Below, one piece after another: positions 1 through 5,884 of a stretch of 6,431 nt of DNA. The DNA comes from Gemmatimonadota bacterium (GTDB taxonomy: Bacteria > Gemmatimonadota > Gemmatimonadetes > Gemmatimonadales > GWC2-71-9). Position numbers and translations under genes: made by a program. The stretch lies in the NCBI GenBank assembly GCA_029862935.1, contig JAOTWK010000210.1, forward strand, positions 1-6,431, in the 5' to 3' direction. Below the pieces are notes generated by a model. The model searched no databases. It was not told where the DNA came from and worked only from the letters and a program-made list of their open reading frames with translations. Each line of letters begins with the position of its first letter. Position 1 is the first letter of the stretch.

Positions 1-540
1 ACCATCGTTGTCATACAAACCAAAGTCGACGGTCACATCGACGGAATCGAGCGCCTCAACCAAGTACTCGCCGATTCGCGTGCCACCACCCAGACCATAC
101 GAGGTTCCGACGACCTCGCCACGCGTCAGGCTGGTGCGCACCCAGTCAGCGACGTTTCCCGTGACGGCCAGGCGGCCACCCGACACTTCGTCATAGAACT
201 CGGCAAGTGTCCCGTTGGCGTAGGGCCCGGTGAAGTACACGCGTGCCAAGTCATCTGCCGTGAAGAGTGGTTCCGGAGAATCGGCGTGCAACGCCTGCAC
301 GACCATGATCTTGAGCTCGCCTTCGAGCGCCGCACCGCGCGCTGCTGCGTCGGCGGCCTTGTTCACCCAGGCGGGTGTGAGTGTGAAGAAGTCGGGCTGC
401 GCCTGTATGAGCTCGAAATAGGCGGCGGGTAGTGTCCGGCCCGCAGCCGCAGCGGTGAATTCAATGTCCTGGGCAGCCAGTGCGATGGATGTAACCGCGA
501 AGAGAGATGTGAGCGCGACAGTGAGCCGAGGAGTCGTCAT
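1..540 (-). CDS. Secreted M6-family metalloprotease, N-terminal part (runs off left edge)
   Basis: The reading frame is open from the ATG at 540 to base 1, giving 180 residues with no stop. Residues 1-23 form a signal peptide (basic start, hydrophobic core, cleavage near ALA-A-Q), so the product is probably exported. Residues 110-133 (GTLAEFYDEVSGGRL, then VTGNVADW) match the 'YY.E.S.G...V.G.V..W' stretch of M6 (immune inhibitor A-like) metalloproteases, and residues 172-180 (DFGLYDNDG) match the 'DF..YDNDGDG' segment that precedes the catalytic HExxH. The zinc site would lie beyond the edge, so activity cannot be judged. The first 90 residues, before the conserved part, are probably propeptide. 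The start overlaps the stop of the upstream lipoprotein gene by four bases (ATGA) and has its own AGGGG ribosome site, so the two are very likely co-translated. The family call is from remembered motifs. Confidence 0.8.
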   Translation of the reverse strand, partial: MTTPRLTVALTSLFAVTSIALAAQDIEFTAAAAGRTLPAAYFELIQAQPDFFTLTPAWVNKAADAAARGAALEGELKIMVVQALHADSPEPLFTADDLARVYFTGPYANGTLAEFYDEVSGGRLAVTGNVADWVRTSLTRGEVVGTSYGLGGGTRIGEYLVEALDSVDVTVDFGLYDNDG

Positions 541-926
541 GGTGCGACCCCTGTGAACTCGACGCGATAACCGCGCAGCGGCACCCGCAACTCATTGGCA
601 CCGTCGGCCACCTCAATGATCCGCACGTCGGGTGCTTCACCAAGGTCATCGAGGGTGAGCGTGAATTGGATGTTCCCGGGATTGGTGAGGACGATCACGA
701 CACGCGTCACGCCTTCACTCGCGTGGGTGAAAACTTGACTGCCACTCGGGGCCGTCACACCGAGGAACGTTCCCTCGAGTTCGAGCACAACGGCGCCCTC
801 GAGACCGTTGGGCGAGATGACGCTCGCGTCGAAGGAGCGGTAGAGCGGCTCCGTCCCGCAGCCCATCACCGAAGCTAGGAGCACCAGTACCAGGCCGGCG
901 ACAGGTAACGCGCGCGGATGCCACAT
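537..926 (-). CDS. Small lipoprotein, beta-rich, coupled to the M6 protease
   Basis: The product is 129 residues. The frame is open upstream to 1046, but the ATG at 926 has a perfect GGAGG eight bases ahead and opens directly onto a signal peptide, so the longer form (which would translate the AGCTGA repeat) is rejected. Residues 7-22 are hydrophobic and end in V20-M21-G22-C23, an acceptable though not ideal lipobox; Cys23 would carry the lipid. Gly at +2 would allow outer-membrane sorting in a Gram-negative cell. The mature part has alternating hydrophobic strands (for example VVLELEGTF, VTRVVIVL, IQFTLTLDD) and a small immunoglobulin- or cohesin-like beta fold is plausible, but I do not recognise a named family. 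It overlaps the protease gene by four bases (ATGA), which suggests a shared envelope role, perhaps as partner or anchor of the protease. That role is inference. Confidence 0.75.
   Translation of the reverse strand: MWHPRALPVAGLVLVLLASVMGCGTEPLYRSFDASVISPNGLEGAVVLELEGTFLGVTAPSGSQVFTHASEGVTRVVIVLTNPGNIQFTLTLDDLGEAPDVRIIEVADGANELRVPLRGYRVEFTGVAP
548..552 (-). promoter_or_regulatory. Ribosome binding site of the M6 protease gene
   Basis: On the minus strand the sequence reads AGGGG, seven bases before the ATG at 540. It lies inside the 3' end of the lipoprotein gene and supports 540 as the true start and re-initiation at the ATGA overlap. Confidence 0.6.
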
Positions 927-934
927 AAGGAATA

Positions 935-939
935 CCTCC
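935..939 (-). promoter_or_regulatory. Ribosome binding site deciding the lipoprotein start
   Basis: The minus strand reads GGAGG, followed by eight bases and the ATG at 926. This is the best Shine-Dalgarno match found in the window, and it fixes the start at 926 rather than at the upstream ATG at 1046. Confidence 0.75.
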
Positions 940-960
940 GTCTGTAATCTACTGATCAGG

Positions 961-1009
961 AGGGGCAGGAGGGGCAGCTGAAAGCTGACAGCTGAAGGCT
1001 GATGGCACC
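961..1009 (+). repeat. AGCTGA-type intergenic repeat, copy 1
   Basis: A purine-rich head (GGGGCAGGAGGGGCAG) runs into a degenerate tandem array of about 7-8 bases per unit built on AGCTGA (AGCTGAA, AGCTGAC, AGCTGAA, GGCTGAT), ending GGCACC. A close relative lies at 2691-2740 in the same orientation. Low-complexity AGCTGA tracts of this kind are, in my recollection, scattered between genes in several environmental phyla. No transposase or long inverted ends are present, so it resembles a dispersed intergenic repeat rather than an insertion sequence. Confidence 0.7.
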
Positions 1010-1150
1010 GCTCTGTGAGCCCCATCACGGTGAAGTCACCATCCAATCAGCTATGAACTAACGAGTTACAGAGGAACCCGACGCGCACTGTGCAACACCG
1101 CCGCCCTGCGACGTCATTGTGGGTAGACCCGAGACGAGACGAGACCATTC

Positions 1151-1729
1151 GTGCGACTGCTGTACCTCGCGGGCATCACGTACCTCGCGTTGAGCGTGTT
1201 CGCGTTGATCCGCGGGCCGGCGGTCGCGTTCGATCCCACCGGAACCGTGTACCTGACGACCGGGGATCCCAGCGCGGATGGCGGCACCTGGTTCGGCCAG
1301 GCGCGGGCGCACTGCAACACCCTCGAGGTGGAGACCATACACCGGCAGATGCCACCACCCACGTCATTGGGCGGAGTCGGGTACAGCGCTGCCTGCTGGG
1401 CGCTGGCTGGACGGATCGACGAGGCGAGGAGTCAGATCCTGACCCTCAACGGCGACGACCAGTGGAAAGCCGTCGGCATCGTGTTCGCGATTGGCCACCC
1501 TATTGCCGACATGGGTGACGACCGCTCCGCAGGACCGATCATGGAGCTCGTGGTCGAATTCTGGCCCAATCATTACCAAGCGTTGTATCACGCGGGCGCG
1601 GCACGTTTCGCACTCGGCGACTTCGAGGCAGCCGAGCAGCACCTGCGGGAGTTCTTGATGTATTACGACAATGACGATGGCTGGACCCGCAGTGCCAAGC
1701 GGATGCTCGGGGAGATCGAATCGCCATGA
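1151..1729 (+). CDS. Secreted or membrane-anchored protein with TPR-like helices
   Basis: The product is 192 residues from a GTG start; no strong ribosome site precedes it, only the purine-rich GAGAC repeat. Residues 2-20 are a hydrophobic export or anchor segment (RLLYLAGITYLALSVFAL), so the rest probably sits outside the cytoplasm. Two helix-pair segments are TPR-like: about 77-99 (GYSAACWALAGRIDEAR) and about 141-172 (YHAGAARFALGDFEAAEQHL, with the A/G spacing typical of a TPR). Between them is a segment with a GHPIADMGDD stretch that I cannot assign. Cys55 and Cys82 might pair if exported. The role is unknown; TPRs suggest protein binding. The stop overlaps the next gene's start (ATGA, 1726-1729), so it is co-translated with the zinc-ribbon membrane protein and may work with it. 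Confidence 0.7.
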   Translation: MRLLYLAGITYLALSVFALIRGPAVAFDPTGTVYLTTGDPSADGGTWFGQARAHCNTLEVETIHRQMPPPTSLGGVGYSAACWALAGRIDEARSQILTLNGDDQWKAVGIVFAIGHPIADMGDDRSAGPIMELVVEFWPNHYQALYHAGAARFALGDFEAAEQHLREFLMYYDNDDGWTRSAKRMLGEIESP

Positions 1730-2715
1730 GCGACGCGCCAGCTACGCAATGCGTGCTCTGCGGCGAAGCTGAGCCGCTCGGCCTCGCCGTGTGCCCCGCA
1801 TGCGGTGGCATTGCCCAGGCGGTGAGCGATACACTCATCTTCGTCAAGCCAACCGAGACCGGCCACGACAAGCGTCGAACACGAGACGCACTCGAGCCGC
1901 TGCTTGCAGGCCGCGCACACCGCGCGGAACGAGACCTCGTGGCTGCTGGTCACCGAGCGTTGATTCGAGTGCCCGGGAACGCCGCTCCGGCCGTGGTTCA
2001 GCGCCTTGCGCACCATGAGGTCCCGGCCGTCGCGCGCGCCGCGCGCACCGTGTGGACGTCGGCTCCGCTCCCATTCTATTTGCTGCTGAGTTCCATCGTG
2101 CTCGTGGGGCTGTGGGCCGGTCGCATGAGCGATCCGCTGCTTCTCTGGACGAGTCCGCTCATGGCATTGCTCCTCCTGCTGGCGGCACACGTCCGGATGC
2201 GCGACCCGGCCATCCCGAGCCCACGTGGTCGCTCCGTGCTCCCACGCCCGTTGAACAAACTTGCAATCACCACGCTGTCCCGATTGCCGGACGACGAGAC
2301 TCGCACCTTCCTGGCCAACCTGGTGCGATCCGCCGAGCCGGTCTACCGGGCACTCAAACACACGAGCGTCGCAGGCGCGCGCGCGGCGGACGTCGAACAA
2401 CTTGTGACTCTTGCATGCCGCGCAGCGGTAGACCTGTCAGATCTCGACAAAGGTCTCGCATTGGTTGGCGACGATCCCGGCCTCGAACGCGCTATTGAAC
2501 TTCGCGACCGCCTAGCACAGCGGTTTCGCCAGGGCATCGGTGTGCTGCACAAACTTCGCGCAGAAACCGTCGATGCCGACCCGGTTCGGGCAGAACTCGC
2601 TGAACTCGTCGAAGCGCTCGACGCCGAAGCCGAGGCGTTCGCGGCGGCGCGGCAGGAGATGAGCTCGCTGCTTGAAGGGACACAATCAGTGGGGGCAGGA
2701 GAGGCAGAGGGGTAG
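1726..2715 (+). CDS. Zinc-ribbon membrane protein with two TM segments and helical C-terminus
   Basis: The product is 329 residues. The N-terminus has a four-cysteine zinc ribbon (C9-x2-C12 and C23-P-A-C26-G-G). Residues about 70-107 (HRALIRVPGNAAPAVVQRL and following) look like a small alpha/beta segment, weakly like DUF2007-type domains. Two hydrophobic segments, about 115-132 and 138-154, are joined by a short GRMSDP turn and make a membrane hairpin, which would leave both ends on the same (probably cytoplasmic) side. Residues about 185-310 are nearly all helical and charged (ALVGDDPGLERAIELRDRL; ELAELVEALDAEAEAFAAA), probably coiled coil. The start overlaps the upstream TPR gene (ATGA) with GGAG 11 bases before it. 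The last residues (VGAGEAEG) and the stop are encoded by repeat copy 2, so the native C-terminus may have been altered. I recognise no named family; the layout suggests a membrane scaffold or regulator. Confidence 0.7.
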   Translation: MSDAPATQCVLCGEAEPLGLAVCPACGGIAQAVSDTLIFVKPTETGHDKRRTRDALEPLLAGRAHRAERDLVAAGHRALIRVPGNAAPAVVQRLAHHEVPAVARAARTVWTSAPLPFYLLLSSIVLVGLWAGRMSDPLLLWTSPLMALLLLLAAHVRMRDPAIPSPRGRSVLPRPLNKLAITTLSRLPDDETRTFLANLVRSAEPVYRALKHTSVAGARAADVEQLVTLACRAAVDLSDLDKGLALVGDDPGLERAIELRDRLAQRFRQGIGVLHKLRAETVDADPVRAELAELVEALDAEAEAFAAARQEMSSLLEGTQSVGAGEAEG

Positions 2716-2740
2716 CTGAAGGCTGATAGCTGATGGCTCC
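2691..2740 (+). repeat. AGCTGA-type repeat, copy 2, entering the end of a gene
   Basis: This copy reads GGGGGCAGGAGAGGCAG, AGGGG, then TAGCTGAAGGCTGATAGC and TGATGGCTCC. It matches copy 1 (961-1009) in order and orientation, with point differences and small length changes in the array. The purine-rich head is translated as the last residues of the membrane protein, and the TAG of the first TAGCTGA unit is its stop codon. Confidence 0.7.
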
Positions 2741-3075
2741 AAAGCGGCAGATCGACAGCATCCCCATCGCCTGCTCATCGCCCTCCATCGTCGCCGACCG
2801 TCTTCGTCCGTCTTCGTCCGTCTTCAACTGTGTCTCCTCAACTCCCACAACTCAGCGCGGAAGAACGAAGAGCTATTACCCTTTCCGTTGCGAATAGGAA
2901 ACGACACAACCGGTTGGGCAGTGTTCAGCGCCGGGTGGCATCATCACAAGACCATATCTTGCAACATCTTATACGTTATCGCGCGACTCCGCCGGCTTGG
3001 TCCAGAAATTGCGATCAGTTCTTCAGAACAAGTCATACGCCTTGTCAACCAGTCAGCCCTATTCTCGAGCGGACC
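2741..3075. other. Gap and probable promoter region upstream of the carrier-protein operon
   Basis: No gene is supported in the gap between the membrane protein stop (2715) and the carrier protein start (3076). After repeat copy 2 it holds a short decamer array (2799-2825), then about 250 bases without coding character. Base composition drops to about half GC at 2941-3060, as is common in promoter regions. A 10-bp palindrome (CAACCGGTTG, 2907-2916) and a dyad (GTTCT, 2-base spacer, AGAAC, 3018-3029) are possible operators, but sites this short are expected by chance. TTGTCA (3042-3047) and TATTCT (3060-3065) are only 12 bases apart, so I do not call them a promoter. No GC-rich stem followed by a T-run terminates the upstream unit. 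Confidence 0.55.
2799..2825 (+). repeat. Decamer tandem repeat CGTCTTCGTC, 2.7 units
   Basis: CGTCTTCGTC occurs at 2799-2808 and 2809-2818, followed by a partial CGTCTTC at 2819-2825. It is a perfect period-10 array. The flanks are also C/T-rich (CCCTCCATCG before, GTCTCCTCAACTCCC after), so it sits in a longer pyrimidine-rich tract lying next to repeat copy 2. Confidence 0.75.
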
Positions 3076-3315
3076 ATGAATGTAAGAACGCAGGTTGAAC
3101 GCTACATCGCCGAGCTGACGAACACCCAAGACATTGACCCGTCGGTGAACCTCTTCGAGAGCGGACATCTCACCTCGCTCGACGCACTCGAGCTGCTTTC
3201 GTTTATCGAGACAACCTTCGAGATCTCGATCTTGGGAGACGATATCAGCGTGGAGAATTTGGGATCGATCGACTCGATCGTCCGCTACGTGGAAGGGGCC
3301 AAGCAGCTGGCGTAG
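3076..3315 (+). CDS. Acyl carrier protein (free-standing)
   Basis: The product is 79 residues, the usual carrier-protein length. It carries the 4'-phosphopantetheine arm to which an acyl or aminoacyl group is attached as a thioester. The predicted attachment site is Ser34 in LFESGHLTSLDALELLSFIE, at the start of helix II; helix III fits ENLGSIDSIVRYVE. Thr33 replaces the Asp usually found just before this serine (DSL). The frame is open back to a GTG at 2830, but the upstream part has no carrier-protein character, so the ATG at 3076 is chosen; its ribosome site is weak (GAGCGGA, ending at 3073). The stop lies eight bases before the AMP-ligase gene, so the ligase is the likely loading enzyme. 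The sequence recalls carrier proteins of exosortase-A/exopolysaccharide loci and, less closely, DltC. It is probably the first gene of the operon. Confidence 0.88.
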   Translation: MNVRTQVERYIAELTNTQDIDPSVNLFESGHLTSLDALELLSFIETTFEISILGDDISVENLGSIDSIVRYVEGAKQLA

Positions 3316-3323
3316 GCTGTTGG

Positions 3324-4853
3324 GTGATCCCCGTTCACGATCTTCTGCGCCGTTCTGCAGCGGAGCGCCCCTCTAAGGAGGCGGTCGCATGCGGGGCAAC
3401 TCGGCTTAGCTACTCCGCGCTGAACGACGGGTCCGAGGCTGTGGCCCGCTTTCTCACGGCCCATGGTGTGGCGCGAGGCGACCGGGTGGGAATCTTCACT
3501 GCGAAGAGCGCCGAGGAGACTATCGCGCTGTTCGGCATCTTGAAGTCGGGTGCGGCATTCGTTCACATAAACCCGTTCTACCGCGAGGCGCATCTCCGAC
3601 ACGTCATCGCCGACTGCGGTCTCAAAGCCATCTTCATCGATGACTCTCGCTGGCGCATCTTCGCCGCTGCCTATCCTGAGCGATGCCCGGTTGAGTTGGT
3701 CGTGTCGCTGTCAGCAGCGACACCGAGTCGATCGCTACCCAATGGTCACACCCCTGAAACGCTCGAGGACATCTGTCGCACCTTTGCTCATGATGGGGAA
3801 CTCCCTACGACCCTGGCCCCCGACGATGTCGCTGCGATCGTGTACACCTCCGGCTCCACCGGAATGCCGAAAGGCATTGTCGTTACGCACCAGATCTTCC
3901 ACGACGCGACGGTACATTCTGCTGCCGTTCTCGGGAACACGTCGGAAGACCGATTGATCTCGGTGACACCACTGTCGTTCGATGGCGCATTGAGTCAACT
4001 GTTCACCGCAATACTCGTGGGTGGCACATTGGTTCAGCAACAATCCGTGCTCCACGGCGACGTGGTCAAAGCCCTGCAAGGAGAGCGGGTCACCGGTGTG
4101 CATGCAATGCCGTCGTTTTGGCGCACGCTCCTGCACCCCCGGTCGCCGTTTTCCACACAGAGCTTCCCCAGCTTGCGCTATGTGTCGATCATCGGTGAGG
4201 CGACACCGAAGACGGTGCTCGTCCGCCTACGTGCCATCCTTCCGGATTGCCACTTTTACATGATGTACGGCACTACTGAGGCATTCCGCTCTACCTACCT
4301 GCCGCCTCAGGATCTCGATCGCAAGGAGGGATCCGCCGGGATTCCGTTTCCAGGCGTGAAGATCTCCATCGTTCGAGAGGACGGAACGCGCTGTCCACCT
4401 GGCGAGGTGGGCATGATCGTCCACCAGGGCAGCTTCGTGTCGCCGGGATATTGGAACCACGCAGCTCTCACCGCGGCCACGTTCCGGGACGACGGACTGT
4501 ACACCGGCGACTTGGGTCGAGTGGACCAGGATGGATATCTGTACGTCGTGGGCCGGGACGATGGACTCATCAAGACAATGGGGTTCCGAGTCAGTCCCGA
4601 AGAAGTGGAGAATTGCCTGTTCGAAATCGAGGGCATCAGCGAGGCGGTCGTGGTAGCGGTCACAGACCCTGATGGCGCGACCACCCTGAAAGCCGTCCTG
4701 GTGTGTGACGGAGAATCACCCCCGTCCACGCATGACGTGCGTCGGCACTGCCGCGATCGTTTGCCGCACTACATGGTGCCGACCTCCGTCGAATTCCGGG
4801 CTGCGTTGCCGAAGACCACGAGCAACAAGATCAGTCGCACAGCCGTTCATTGA
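3324..4853 (+). CDS. AMP-forming acyl/aminoacyl ligase (adenylation enzyme)
   Basis: The product is 509 residues from a GTG start, a full-length stand-alone ANL-superfamily enzyme. It would activate a carboxylate with ATP and pass it to a phosphopantetheine thiol, here probably that of the adjacent carrier protein. Core motifs are complete: T175-SGSTGMPKG-184 (P-loop), Y315-GTTE-319, GLYTGDLG with Asp396, GR411DDGLIKTMGFR hinge region, and LPKTTSNKISR with catalytic Lys502. SFDGA places Asp220 where NRPS adenylation domains have the Asp that binds the substrate amino group, so an amino acid substrate is possible. The N-terminus (VHDLLRRSAAERP) and the line ALFGILKSGAAFVHINPF resemble the acyl-CoA ligases of exosortase-A loci. 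No clear ribosome site precedes the GTG, eight bases after the carrier gene stop, so translation is probably coupled. The exact substrate cannot be read from the sequence. Confidence 0.88.
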   Translation: MIPVHDLLRRSAAERPSKEAVACGATRLSYSALNDGSEAVARFLTAHGVARGDRVGIFTAKSAEETIALFGILKSGAAFVHINPFYREAHLRHVIADCGLKAIFIDDSRWRIFAAAYPERCPVELVVSLSAATPSRSLPNGHTPETLEDICRTFAHDGELPTTLAPDDVAAIVYTSGSTGMPKGIVVTHQIFHDATVHSAAVLGNTSEDRLISVTPLSFDGALSQLFTAILVGGTLVQQQSVLHGDVVKALQGERVTGVHAMPSFWRTLLHPRSPFSTQSFPSLRYVSIIGEATPKTVLVRLRAILPDCHFYMMYGTTEAFRSTYLPPQDLDRKEGSAGIPFPGVKISIVREDGTRCPPGEVGMIVHQGSFVSPGYWNHAALTAATFRDDGLYTGDLGRVDQDGYLYVVGRDDGLIKTMGFRVSPEEVENCLFEIEGISEAVVVAVTDPDGATTLKAVLVCDGESPPSTHDVRRHCRDRLPHYMVPTSVEFRAALPKTTSNKISRTAVH

Positions 4854-4862
4854 GCCGCAACG

Positions 4863-4869
4863 AAAGGGA
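4863..4869 (+). promoter_or_regulatory. Ribosome binding site deciding the PP-loop gene start
   Basis: AAAGGGA lies seven bases before the ATG at 4877. It favours that ATG over the in-frame TTG at 4850, which overlaps the ligase stop (TTGA) and would add nine residues. Confidence 0.55.
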
Positions 4870-4876
4870 TTGCTCC

Positions 4877-5878
4877 ATGCGCCGTTGTACTCGCTGCACA
4901 CTACCTGAGACGTTCCCAGGGATTACCTTCGCCGCCGATGGGACATGCTCGGTGTGCGCCGAATTCGCCGAGCGGGACCAGTTCATACCCTCGTTGAAGC
5001 GGCTGCGAGCCCAGTTTGATCAGCTCGTCGCAAAGGCCAAGGCGTCCGACTGCCACTACCATGCCTTGGTGGCGTACTCGGGCGGGAAAGACAGCACCTA
5101 CCTCTGCTACCTGTTGAAGAAAGACTACGGTCTCAACATCCTGGCCTTCACACTCGACAACGGCTTCATCAGCCGCCAGACGTTCTCCAATATGGCGCGG
5201 GTGATGGACAACCTCGGCATCGATCACGTGGTCACCCGACCCCGATTCGACCTGGCCAAGGAGGTGTTCTCCACCAGCGCCAATTCGGACATCTATCCTC
5301 AGTCGCTGCTCAAGTGCGGAAGCTCCGTGTGCGTTTCGTGCATTCGCATGGTCACCAACTTGTCGCTGCGTTCCGCGCTGGAGAAGCACATCCCGCTCAT
5401 CATGCTGGGTAACAGTCCGGGTCAGCTTATTCAGTCGGAGAAGGAGATCATCTACCAGGACAATCGGATTCCGTGGGAGCTGAAGCAGAAGCTCTTCCAG
5501 CCGCTCGCCGACAAAGTCGGGAAGGAAGTGTACCACTACGTGATGCTAGAGCGAGAACAATATCAGCGGTCGGATTTCCCGTACACCGTCAATCCGTTTC
5601 CCATCATCGGATATGACGAGAAGATCATCTATGAGACCATCGAACAGCTCGGCTGGCGGCGTCCGGCTGACGTGGATGCGTGCTCGACAAACTGCCAGTT
5701 GAACTCGTACGGCATCGTCAAGCACATCGAGCGACACAACTTCCACCCATATGACTACGAGATTGCCATGCTCGTGCGGCTCGACAAGATCACGCGAGAA
5801 GAAGCGTTGCGTCGCCTGGAGAGTTCCACCGAGCGGCTGGTGCAGCTGGCCAGCGCCGTATCGGACAAGCTCGACTAA
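4877..5878 (+). CDS. PP-loop ATPase, N-acetyl sugar amidotransferase (WbpG/PseA)-like or sulfur transferase
   Basis: The product is 333 residues from the ATG at 4877. The N-terminus is a zinc ribbon (C4-x2-C7 ... C24-x2-C27, with LPETFPGITF between), as in WbpG-type amidotransferases. The PP-loop is Y67-SGGKDST-74, which binds ATP and adenylates a substrate carbonyl. Further cysteines are C147-x4-C152-x2-C155 followed by Ile-Arg, and C269-STN-C273. A PP-loop plus a central CxxC plus a C-terminal Cys is also the layout of iron-sulfur tRNA thiolases (TtcA/TtuA type), so sulfur transfer is a real alternative to amide transfer. WbpG-type enzymes need a separate glutaminase for ammonia; here the next gene, six bases on, encodes an N-terminal glutaminase domain. 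It follows the ligase by 23 bases. The PP-loop family is certain; the reaction is not. Confidence 0.8.
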   Translation: MRRCTRCTLPETFPGITFAADGTCSVCAEFAERDQFIPSLKRLRAQFDQLVAKAKASDCHYHALVAYSGGKDSTYLCYLLKKDYGLNILAFTLDNGFISRQTFSNMARVMDNLGIDHVVTRPRFDLAKEVFSTSANSDIYPQSLLKCGSSVCVSCIRMVTNLSLRSALEKHIPLIMLGNSPGQLIQSEKEIIYQDNRIPWELKQKLFQPLADKVGKEVYHYVMLEREQYQRSDFPYTVNPFPIIGYDEKIIYETIEQLGWRRPADVDACSTNCQLNSYGIVKHIERHNFHPYDYEIAMLVRLDKITREEALRRLESSTERLVQLASAVSDKLD

Positions 5879-5884
5879 CTGCCG

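Larger units (their letters stand above)
927..1150. other. Intergenic region between divergent units
   Basis: This 224-bp gap separates the minus-strand lipoprotein/protease unit from the plus-strand TPR/zinc-ribbon unit and must hold both promoters. It contains the lipoprotein ribosome site, one copy of the AGCTGA-type repeat (961-1009), a short dyad at 1029-1040 (GGTGA, 2-base spacer, TCACC), and three tandem GAGAC units at 1131-1145 just before the GTG start at 1151. I could not find a convincing -35/-10 pair on either strand: TATGAA at 1052-1057 has no acceptable -35 partner. Confidence 0.6.

Noticed and set aside
961..1009. AGCTGA tract as a CRISPR array or terminator
   Set aside because: There are no spacers of even length between identical repeats, and the AGCT stems are only four bases with no T-run.
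1029..1040. Dyad GGTGA-(2)-TCACC between the divergent units
   Set aside because: The position is suggestive, but the arms are only five bases and no promoter could be placed next to it.
927..1046. N-terminal extension of the lipoprotein frame to an ATG at 1046
   Set aside because: It would translate the AGCTGA repeat and bury the signal peptide inside the protein; the ATG at 926 has a perfect GGAGG at eight bases.
1663..2400. 245-residue minus-strand reading frame opposite the TPR/zinc-ribbon genes
   Set aside because: The plus strand carries the zinc ribbon, membrane segments and ATGA coupling; the minus frame is a high-GC shadow without recognisable domains.
2907..2916. Perfect 10-bp palindrome CAACCGGTTG as an operator
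   Set aside because: A palindrome this short is expected several times by chance in 6.4 kb, and it has no second copy or adjacent promoter.
3018..3029. Dyad GTTCT-(2)-AGAAC as an operator
   Set aside because: Five-base arms are expected by chance about once per kilobase; no known regulator site was recognised.
3042..3065. TTGTCA / TATTCT promoter for the carrier-protein operon
   Set aside because: The spacer is only 12 bases, well short of the usual 16-18.
2830..3075. N-terminal extension of the carrier protein to a GTG at 2830
   Set aside because: The added 82 residues have no carrier-protein or other recognisable character, and the 79-residue form from 3076 is the usual length.
4850..4876. 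TTG start at 4850 for the PP-loop gene, overlapping the ligase stop
   Set aside because: The ATG at 4877 has AAAGGGA seven bases ahead and begins right at the family's conserved N-terminal CxxC; TTG remains possible but less likely.
4901..5536. 211-residue minus-strand reading frame opposite the PP-loop gene
   Set aside because: It is the antisense shadow of a gene with clear family motifs; its sequence shows no motif of its own.
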